Origin: Candidatus Sericytochromatia bacterium
GTDB taxonomy: Bacteria > Cyanobacteriota > Sericytochromatia > UBA7694
Direction of reading: 5' to 3'
Assembly (NCBI GenBank): GCA_913773825.1
Contig: CAJYHH010000844.1
Location: 1 to 5,543 of the forward strand
DNA: 5,543 nucleotides
The notes under the pieces were generated by a model that was not told where the DNA came from, searched no databases, and worked only from the letters and a program-made list of their open reading frames with translations. Position 1 is the first letter of the stretch, and every line of letters starts with the position of its first letter. Positions 1 through 4,948 of this stretch are shown here, piece after piece. A program made the position numbers and the translations under genes.

Positions 1-2813
1 TCATAAGTCTGCTGAACTTTTTGCTCACGGGCTTCACGGATTTCTTTTTCAACGAGTTTCTGAGACGCCATGGTCTCGAACATTTCGTCGAAGGGGGTGA
101 TTTCAACCGGACGCTCTTTAAAGAACGCAGCCAGACCCATCAGGTACTCGTAAATCTGACCCACGTTCATACGGCCCGGAACACCCAGGGGGTTCAGGAC
201 GATATCAACGGGAGTGCCGTCGGGCAAATAAGGCATATCTTCGGTCGGCAGAATGCGCGAGATAATCCCTTTGTTACCGTGACGTCCGGCCATTTTGTCG
301 CCGACGCTGATTTTACGTTTCTGAGCGAGGTAGACACGCACCACTTTATTGACGCCGGGGGGCAGTTCGTCACCGTTTTCGCGGCTGAAGACTTTAACGT
401 CAACGACGCGGCCTTTTTCACCGTGGGGAACACGCAGCGAGGTGTCACGCACGTCGCGGGCTTTTTCACCGAAGATTGCGCGCAGCAGTTTTTCTTCTGG
501 CGGATGTTCAGATTCACCTTTGGGGGTGACTTTACCCACCAGAATATCGCCAGGCTCAATTTCAGCACCCACACGGATGATGCCGTCTTCGTCGAGATCG
601 CGTACAGCGTCTTCGCCGACAGAGGGCAGTTCGCGGGTGATTTCTTCAGCGCCGAGTTTAGTCGTACGGGCTTCAGTTTCATATTTTTCAATATGGATTG
701 AAGTAAACACGTCGTCACGGACTAAGCGCTGTGAAACGAGGATCGCGTCTTCAAAGTTGTAGCCTTCCCAGGGCATGAAGGCAACCAGAACGTTACGGCC
801 CAGGGCCAGTTCGCCGTTTAGAGTTGATGCGCCGTCAGCTAATAAGCCGCCTTTTTCAACACGCTGGCCGATTTTAACAGCCGGCTTCTGGTTGATCGAG
901 GTGTCCTGGTTAGAGCGATAGAATTTCAGCAGGTCGTACTGTTTGGTCTCACCTTTGTCAGACTTCACGCGCACTTTGTCGGCGCTGACGTGAGTGACGA
1001 TACCAGCTTCTTCAGCCAGCACCAGACCGCCAGAGTCATACGCAACGCGATGCTCCAGACCGGTGCCCACAAAGGGACGCTCAGTGCGAACCAGGGGTAC
1101 AGACTGACGCTGCATGTTAGAACCCATCAGGGCGCGGTTCGCGTCATCGTGCTCCAGGAAGGGAATCAGCGATGTCGCAACAGAAACGATCTGAACGGGC
1201 GAAACGCCGACAAACTCAACTTCCATCGGGTCAACTTCAAGGAAGTCAGACTTAAAGCGCACAGGCACTTTGGGCATCTGGAAGTGAAGCTCCGTCGTCA
1301 TCTGACCGTCTTTTTCGACCTGGACTTCAGTAAAGCCCAAGTCACCTGGGGCAATACGGTGATTGTCTTCTTTATCGGCGGTCATGTACACGAGTTCTTC
1401 AGTCAGAGCACCGTTACGAACACGCCAATAAGGGGTTTCTAAAAAGCCATACTCGTTAACACGAGCAAAGGTCGACATCGAGTTGATCAGACCGGCGTTG
1501 GGACCTTCAGGGGTCTCAATCGGGCAGATACGACCATAGTGGGAGTTGTGGATGTCGCGGACCGCAAAGCCAGCGCGCTCACGGTTCAGACCGCCAGGGC
1601 CAAGGGCCGAGAGACGGCGTTTGTGAGTCAGCTCAGACAGCGGGTTGGTCTGGTCCATAAACTGAGACAGCTGTGACGAACCGTAGAATTCCTTGATAGC
1701 GGCCACAAGGGGCTTGGCGTTGATCAGGTTCTGAGGAGTCAGGTTGTCGATGTCCTGAATCGTCATACGCTCACGCACAATGCGCTCAATACGGGTTAAG
1801 CCAACGCGGAACTGGTTCTGCAGCAGCTCACCAACTGAACGGATGCGGCGGTTGCCGAGGTGGTCGATATCGTCCACTTCACCCATGTCGAAGCTAAAGC
1901 CGATCAGATAGTCAATAATTGCAATGATGTCCTGATTATCCAGCGTGCGGACTTCTTCAGGGATGTCCAGCTTCAGCTTGGTGTTCATTTTGTAGCGGCC
2001 AACTTTGCCCAAGTCATAGCGCTTGGCGTCAAAGAAGCGGCTCTTGATCATCTGCTGGCCGCCTTCTGCTGACGGGGGATCGCCAGGACGCAGCTTTTTG
2101 TAGACTTCGATCAGGGCTTGCTCAGTGGTTTCAATACCAGCGCCTTTTTCTTTATCCAGCGTTTTCTGGAAGAAGTCACGATGGCGGAAGAGCTCAAGCA
2201 TGTCCTGAGTCTGGTAGCCCAGCGCGCGCAGGAAGGTCGAAGCCAGAATCTTACGGGTTTTGTCCACGCGAATGTGAATCAGGCTGTGAGTATCCACCTC
2301 AAACTTGAGCCAGGCGCCACGGTTGGGGATCACGGTGGCAGAGTAAAGGACTTTACCAGCGGATTCTGTGTCTTCACGCTTAAAATAAACGCCGGGGCTA
2401 CGCACAATCTGGCTGACCACAACGCGCTCAGCGCCGTTGATCACAAAGGTGCCGCGCTCAGTCATCAGGGGCAGTTCACCAATAAAGATCTTCTGCTCTT
2501 TGATTTCACCGGTCTGTTTGTTGACCAGCTGAACGGGGATTTTTAGATGTGAAGCATAAGTCAGGTCGCGGGCACGGCACTCAGGCACGTTAAACGACGG
2601 GGCTTCAAGTTCAAAATTTGGGAGCAGGTGCAGCTCCAAGCGGCCGCTATAGTCCTGGATCGGAGAAAACGATTCCAGAGCTTCGGGCAGGCCTTCTTTG
2701 AGGAACCAGGCGAAGGAGTCTTTCTGAATTTTAATCAGATCGGGAAGCTGCTGAAAGCTTTTGGAAACCTGTTCGTGTACCTGGTGACGTTTGGCGTCTT
2801 TTGCTAAAACCAT
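1..2813 (-). CDS. rpoB: DNA-directed RNA polymerase subunit beta (3' end outside window)
   Basis: The beta subunit forms, with beta', the catalytic core of RNA polymerase and carries out DNA-templated RNA synthesis in the cytoplasm. I read 937 codons with no break from MVLAKDAKRH to the window edge. Visible landmarks, numbered from this start, are the protrusion/lobe motifs RSPGVY (138-143) and PNRGAWLK (163-170), and the rifampicin pocket GSSQLSQFMDQ...THKRRLSALGPGG (378-408). Further on are NRALMGSNMQRQ (559-570, Arg560 and Arg569), GYNFEDAI (684-691, Glu688/Asp689 near the active site) and GDKMAGRHGNKG (838-849, Lys840 and Lys848). Rifampicin-contact positions match the sensitive E. coli residues: D516, S522, H526, R529 and S531 correspond to Asp387, Ser393, His397, Arg400 and Ser402. 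The large E. coli insertion ahead of GDKMAGRHGNKG is absent, and ITPFDEM (905-911) is cyanobacterial-like. ATG 2813 is preferred over the in-frame ATG 2822 because of Shine-Dalgarno spacing. About 150-250 C-terminal residues should lie beyond the window. Family certain; lineage inferred. Confidence 0.98.
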   Translation of the reverse strand, partial: MVLAKDAKRHQVHEQVSKSFQQLPDLIKIQKDSFAWFLKEGLPEALESFSPIQDYSGRLELHLLPNFELEAPSFNVPECRARDLTYASHLKIPVQLVNKQTGEIKEQKIFIGELPLMTERGTFVINGAERVVVSQIVRSPGVYFKREDTESAGKVLYSATVIPNRGAWLKFEVDTHSLIHIRVDKTRKILASTFLRALGYQTQDMLELFRHRDFFQKTLDKEKGAGIETTEQALIEVYKKLRPGDPPSAEGGQQMIKSRFFDAKRYDLGKVGRYKMNTKLKLDIPEEVRTLDNQDIIAIIDYLIGFSFDMGEVDDIDHLGNRRIRSVGELLQNQFRVGLTRIERIVRERMTIQDIDNLTPQNLINAKPLVAAIKEFYGSSQLSQFMDQTNPLSELTHKRRLSALGPGGLNRERAGFAVRDIHNSHYGRICPIETPEGPNAGLINSMSTFARVNEYGFLETPYWRVRNGALTEELVYMTADKEDNHRIAPGDLGFTEVQVEKDGQMTTELHFQMPKVPVRFKSDFLEVDPMEVEFVGVSPVQIVSVATSLIPFLEHDDANRALMGSNMQRQSVPLVRTERPFVGTGLEHRVAYDSGGLVLAEEAGIVTHVSADKVRVKSDKGETKQYDLLKFYRSNQDTSINQKPAVKIGQRVEKGGLLADGASTLNGELALGRNVLVAFMPWEGYNFEDAILVSQRLVRDDVFTSIHIEKYETEARTTKLGAEEITRELPSVGEDAVRDLDEDGIIRVGAEIEPGDILVGKVTPKGESEHPPEEKLLRAIFGEKARDVRDTSLRVPHGEKGRVVDVKVFSRENGDELPPGVNKVVRVYLAQKRKISVGDKMAGRHGNKGIISRILPTEDMPYLPDGTPVDIVLNPLGVPGRMNVGQIYEYLMGLAAFFKERPVEITPFDEMFETMASQKLVEKEIREAREQKVQQTY

Positions 2814-3012
2814 TCGAACCATCCTAATTTTCAGATTCTAGAGTCACGCGGGAGCTAAAAAGCCAAAAAACACAACAGGCCCTAGACCGTCTGCTCTGAA
2901 CTTGAGCTGGCGGAGGGCGATAACTTTTTAACTGTCGGCTGAGGTATTCAGTTTGCGAGACCCACTCAAAAAAATTGCCGTGCAGATCACACACGTATCG
3001 CTATGAAATGCA
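2814..3012 (-). other. Predicted long 5' leader of rpoB
   Basis: This non-coding stretch would be transcribed from the TTGACA promoter. It contains U-rich tracts in the transcript (around 2969-2975 and 2855-2870) and only a weak hairpin, AACTG/CAGTT (2930-2934 with 2949-2953). I see no known ribosomal-protein binding structure or riboswitch. Long leaders are common ahead of rpo and ribosomal genes, but regulation here is inference only. Confidence 0.35.
2822..2825 (-). promoter_or_regulatory. Ribosome binding site that decides the rpoB start
   Basis: AGGA sits 8 nt upstream of ATG 2813, a normal Shine-Dalgarno distance. The same bases overlap the upstream in-frame ATG at 2820-2822 (AGGATG). 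That ATG has no comparable purine-rich site at a usable distance, so 2813 is the better start. The alternative would add only three residues (MVR). Confidence 0.65.
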
Positions 3013-3019
3013 GATTACA

Positions 3020-3049
3020 AGTTTAAAGCTGGGTTGGGGGGAATGTCAA
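3020..3049 (-). promoter_or_regulatory. Probable sigma70-type promoter of rpoB (proximal)
   Basis: On the minus strand a perfect -35 TTGACA (3044-3049) is followed after 18 nt by TAAACT (3020-3025, four of six consensus positions). Start of transcription is predicted near 3013, giving an untranslated leader of about 200 nt before ATG 2813. It lies directly downstream of a terminator-like hairpin, as expected if rpoB is uncoupled from upstream transcription. The -35 is strong and the -10 is only moderate. Confidence 0.6.
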
Positions 3050-3058
3050 GACAAACAA

Positions 3059-3087
3059 GCGCCTTCTGGTCTGAATAGACCGGGCGC
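3059..3087 (-). terminator. Terminator-like hairpin between the two promoters ahead of rpoB
   Basis: GCGCC (3083-3087 as read on the minus strand) pairs with GGCGC (3059-3063), enclosing an inner stem GGTCT/AGACC (3077-3081 with 3068-3072) and a 4-nt ATTC loop. The two stems are joined by an asymmetric internal loop. On the minus strand the hairpin is followed by the T-rich tail TTGTTTGTCTT, which resembles an intrinsic terminator although the tail is interrupted by G and C. It would end transcripts from the distal promoter or from the ankyrin gene before the rpoB promoter. A plus-strand role is less likely, because that flank has only four A residues and no T tract. Confidence 0.5.
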
Positions 3088-3092
3088 AAAAG

Positions 3093-3122
3093 GAGCTAGT
3101 GAGTTACATAAATGTTTAGCTC
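3093..3122 (-). repeat. Inverted repeat GAGCTA/TAGCTC in the distal leader
   Basis: A perfect 6-bp inverted repeat (3117-3122 with 3093-3098) has an 18-nt loop. Within the loop is the smaller ACAT-TT-ATGT self-complementary segment. It overlaps the possible leader ORF and immediately precedes the terminator-like hairpin, so the two hairpins would be consecutive in a transcript from the distal promoter. Confidence 0.4.
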
Positions 3123-3128
3123 TGTCAT
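3096..3128 (-). CDS. Possible 10-residue leader peptide (speculative)
   Basis: ATG at 3126-3128 opens a 10-codon frame reading MTELNIYVTH and ending in TAG (3096-3098). A GGGAG sequence (3133-3137) lies 4 nt upstream, short for a Shine-Dalgarno spacing. The frame sits between a promoter and a terminator-like hairpin, as leader peptides of attenuators do, but there is no run of identical regulatory codons. The predicted transcription start (about 3133) may also exclude part of the ribosome binding site. It may well be a chance ORF. Confidence 0.2.
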   Translation of the reverse strand: MTELNIYVTH

Positions 3129-3139
3129 ATGACTCCCTT

Positions 3140-3169
3140 ATTCTAAGCGAGACTTGCAAAAAAAATCAA
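3140..3169 (-). promoter_or_regulatory. Probable sigma70-type promoter, distal, facing rpoB
   Basis: On the minus strand TTGATT (3164-3169, four of six) and TAGAAT (3140-3145, five of six) are separated by 18 nt that include a T tract. The start would fall near 3133. It could drive a short RNA ending at the hairpin 3059-3087, or act as a second rpoB promoter with read-through. A perfect 10-nt palindrome, GTCATATGAC (3124-3133), lies right at the predicted start and could be an operator. Confidence 0.5.
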
Positions 3170-3247
3170 GCCCTGCCGCCCCTTTTTACGCTAAAAAATA
3201 GTTAAATCTGATTTTAAACACGCACCAAAAACCTGACAAACACTGAC

Positions 3248-3352
3248 TTTAAGCCCTTTTTTAAGGCAATTGAATTTTCTGTATAACAAATGTATGCACC
3301 CTGTATTTTAGCTTAAATGAATGTTAGGTTTGGCACATCTTGAGGGCTTAAA
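3248..3352. repeat. 10-bp inverted repeat with 85-nt spacer, downstream of the ankyrin gene
   Basis: TTTAAGCCCT (3248-3257) and AGGGCTTAAA (3343-3352) are perfect reverse complements. The right arm begins 9 bp after the stop of the ankyrin gene. The left arm can instead form a local hairpin with AAGGC (3262-3266), so two mutually exclusive folds are possible. This may be the 3' processing or termination structure of the ankyrin transcript. There is no classic GC stem plus U tract here. Confidence 0.45.
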
Positions 3353-3360
3353 TTTAAATC

Positions 3361-4590
3361 TTAACGGGTTGGGATACTGCTGAGATAATTGCGCATCGAG
3401 GCATCACTTGCATAATCTAATGCCCGTTGCCCGCGTAAGTCTTTGGCTTTAATGTCTGCTCCGCGATACAGCAAAAACTGGGCCATCACCAGTGAGCCGC
3501 TTTCTGCGGCGTACATCAACAGCGTTTTACCGTCATCATCGCTTAGATTGAGATCCGCTCCAGCTGCGATCATCACTGTTAGCGATTTGACTTGCCCACG
3601 TTTAACCGCTAAGCCCAGAGCTGTTTCGCCATAATTATTAGCAGCGCGTAAATTCGGCTTGTACTTAAGCAACAGATCAAAAGCCTGCTGGACACCTGGC
3701 TCCAGTTCGCCAAGGTCAGAATAATAACGATTTTCAATAAATGAGGCGACAGCAGAGGCATGTTCAGGTCGATCAGGTGTAGCGCCTTTGTCGAGCAAAA
3801 ATTTAAGCATCTGGTTGTCAGAGTCGTTTCTGATTGCAACGTTTAAGACTGAAATCGGTTTAGCCCCGATAATCTGAGCCTCAGAAGGGTCAATCCAGGT
3901 GGCATGTAAATTAGCCCCTTTATCCAGCAAATACTGGACCATGGCTTTGTCGTTATTTCTGACTGCGATAAATAAAGGCGGCATCCCCTGATCTGAATTG
4001 AGGCTCAGACCCAAGGCTAAAAACTTGTCGATCAAACTGCGCTCACCGCTCTCAACGGCAGCAGTCAGGGCGGTTTCGTTATTTTTGAGAACTTGTTTAG
4101 GGTCAGCTCCCTTAGCTAATAACCAGTTAACAGTCTCGGTTTTACGGGCTTTAATTGCTTGGGTCAGGGCTGACCCTTGATACGTGCCGGTATCTTGATT
4201 GAGATTAAAGCCGATATTCTGCCACTGGGGGTCTGTGAGTAGCCACTCCAGAAACTGAGTTTGGCCAACTCCCGCTGCTCGGAACAGAATGTCAGCCCGT
4301 AGATTCTTGAGATCGGCATTTTGAACCTGTGGAGCCACAGCTGCTAATCGGGTAAAAAGCATCTGATTTCCGGCTTCAGCCGCACCGCCAATCAGGCGTT
4401 GCCATTCCCAGAGTTCGAGCTTGCCCTGGCTGCTTTCAGATTCGGCATAGCGAGCAACACTTTCAGGAGCAGAGCTGATGTTCTGTAATTGCTGAAAAGA
4501 AGATTTGTCAATCGCATCTGACGCAGGCATCATCGGTGAATGGGCATCACAGGCACTCAGTAACAGCAGCAGGGGCAGAACTTTTCGCAT
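3361..4590 (-). CDS. Ankyrin-repeat lipoprotein
   Basis: The 409-residue protein starts MRKVLPLLLLLSAC, a short signal peptide with a lipobox (LSAC) and predicted lipidated Cys14, so it should be exported and membrane-anchored. Asp at +2 is an inner-membrane retention signal in E. coli; whether that rule holds here is unknown. After a Ser/Gln-rich linker (15-60), about eight or nine ankyrin repeats fill residues 97-409. The clearest are around 137-167 (LLAKGAD), 170-200, 202-230 (LLDKGAN), 243-273 (LLDKGAT), 318-350 (GETALGLAVKRG...AAGADLN) and 351-383 (GKTLLMYAAESG...YRGAD). One repeat (275-316) carries an insertion. Ankyrin repeats bind proteins; no catalytic domain is present, and the partner cannot be deduced. 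ATG 4590 is chosen over in-frame 4602 because GGAG lies 6 nt before it and the signal peptide begins properly. It is a single-gene unit, with a terminator before it and promoters after it. Confidence 0.9.
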   Translation of the reverse strand: MRKVLPLLLLLSACDAHSPMMPASDAIDKSSFQQLQNISSAPESVARYAESESSQGKLELWEWQRLIGGAAEAGNQMLFTRLAAVAPQVQNADLKNLRADILFRAAGVGQTQFLEWLLTDPQWQNIGFNLNQDTGTYQGSALTQAIKARKTETVNWLLAKGADPKQVLKNNETALTAAVESGERSLIDKFLALGLSLNSDQGMPPLFIAVRNNDKAMVQYLLDKGANLHATWIDPSEAQIIGAKPISVLNVAIRNDSDNQMLKFLLDKGATPDRPEHASAVASFIENRYYSDLGELEPGVQQAFDLLLKYKPNLRAANNYGETALGLAVKRGQVKSLTVMIAAGADLNLSDDDGKTLLMYAAESGSLVMAQFLLYRGADIKAKDLRGQRALDYASDASMRNYLSSIPTR

Positions 4591-4596
4591 CACAAT

Positions 4597-4600
4597 CTCC
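4597..4600 (-). promoter_or_regulatory. Ribosome binding site of the ankyrin lipoprotein gene
   Basis: GGAG lies 6 nt upstream of ATG 4590. It falls just inside the frame that would start at ATG 4602, which itself has only a weak GAG three bases upstream. This supports the shorter protein, whose signal peptide then begins with the positive charges of MRK. Confidence 0.7.
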
Positions 4601-4624
4601 ATAAGCTCAAACAGATTAGCAGCG

Positions 4625-4630
4625 ATTATG
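4625..4630 (-). promoter_or_regulatory. Possible -10 box of the ankyrin lipoprotein gene
   Basis: CATAAT matches the -10 consensus at five of six positions and would give a leader of about 28 nt. No recognisable -35 hexamer lies 16-18 nt further upstream; the AT-rich stretch 4640-4690 is there instead. The gene may need an activator, or this may not be the promoter. Confidence 0.3.
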
Positions 4631-4668
4631 GCAGATGAGTCCTGAATATTTCTATATTTTAAGTCAGA

Positions 4669-4686
4669 TAAGAATAAATATTCTTA
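4669..4686. repeat. 18-bp palindrome upstream of the ankyrin gene
   Basis: TAAGAATA and TATTCTTA are perfect 8-bp arms around a central AA. The palindrome lies about 80-95 bp upstream of ATG 4590, where an operator or activator site could sit, just behind the promoter region. Its high A+T content means that chance is also plausible. Confidence 0.4.
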
Positions 4687-4720
4687 AACCCACTTAAGCA
4701 TTCCCGAAAAAAGCCTAACT

Positions 4721-4744
4721 AAAAAGCCCGTCGAAGCGAGCTTT
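4721..4744 (-). terminator. Intrinsic terminator, minus strand
   Basis: On the minus strand AAAGCTCG (4737-4744) pairs with CGGGCTTT (4723-4730) around the 6-nt loop CTTCGA, giving an 8-bp stem with one U-G wobble. A run of five T follows the stem base, and a second T-rich run lies just beyond (4706-4712). On the plus strand the wobble becomes a C-A mismatch, which argues for minus-strand use. It would end transcription from the repeat-protein gene (stop at 4949) and insulate the ankyrin gene. Confidence 0.75.
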
Positions 4745-4784
4745 AAAGCATCAATACTTTACACTTTCTTTTTAAAAGGCGTTA

Positions 4785-4890
4785 ATTGTGACATTCCGTG
4801 CTTGACATACAATCTAAATTTCCTGATGCCATCTGCTTTTTAGATTCCGGTTTATGCCCCCTGAATGCTCGAAGGCCGGAATGACACAAT
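4785..4890. mobile_element. 106-bp palindromic element, MITE-like or interspersed repeat
   Basis: The ends ATTGTGACATTCCG (4785-4798) and CGGAATGACACAAT (4877-4890) are reverse complements over 14 bp with one mismatch. Two nested inverted repeats lie inside: AATCTAAA/TTTAGATT (4811-4818 with 4839-4846) and ATTCCGG/CCGGAAT (4844-4850 with 4876-4882). The GTCATTCCGG...CCGGAATC motif resembles the short interspersed palindromic repeats found in many bacterial genomes. No transposase is encoded and no clear target duplication is seen. The element lies between the repeat-protein gene and the terminator at 4721-4744, so it would be transcribed into a strong fold. A structured small RNA is the main alternative. 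Confidence 0.55.
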
Positions 4891-4919
4891 GAGCTCTTTG
4901 AAAAGTGTATTGTTGGACG

Positions 4920-4947
4920 CTTTTGTCTATTTTTGTCTAGACAAAAG
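4920..4947. repeat. Overlapping inverted repeats just after the repeat-protein stop codon
   Basis: CTTTTGTCT (4920-4928) is the reverse complement of AGACAAAAG (4939-4947), leaving a 10-nt loop. A second copy of the left arm at 4931-4938 makes a perfect 16-bp palindrome with the right arm (4931-4946). The palindrome begins 2 bp past the stop codon. It may be an AT-rich 3'-end structure, but as an intrinsic terminator it would be weak. Confidence 0.5.
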
Positions 4948-4948
4948 A

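Noticed and set aside
21..2546. Several open frames of 70-226 codons on the plus strand, and one on the minus strand (194-718), inside rpoB
   Set aside because: All lie in other frames of the unbroken, strongly conserved beta-subunit reading frame and have low-complexity or unfamiliar translations.
2820..2822. Upstream ATG as the rpoB start
   Set aside because: The AGGA ribosome site overlaps this ATG and is properly spaced only for the ATG at 2811-2813.
2975..3205. 76-codon plus-strand frame opening with TTG in the rpoB upstream region
   Set aside because: It runs antisense across both predicted minus-strand promoters and the hairpin, has no Shine-Dalgarno and looks like no known protein.
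3443..4180. Short frames opposite or offset within the ankyrin gene
   Set aside because: They overlap a clear ankyrin-repeat coding frame and have no independent support.
4802..4807. TTGACA as a plus-strand -35 box
   Set aside because: No acceptable -10 hexamer occurs 16-18 nt downstream.
4786..4813. Plus-strand promoter TTGTGA-16-TACAAT
   Set aside because: There is no plus-strand gene downstream, and the bases are explained by the palindromic element they lie in.
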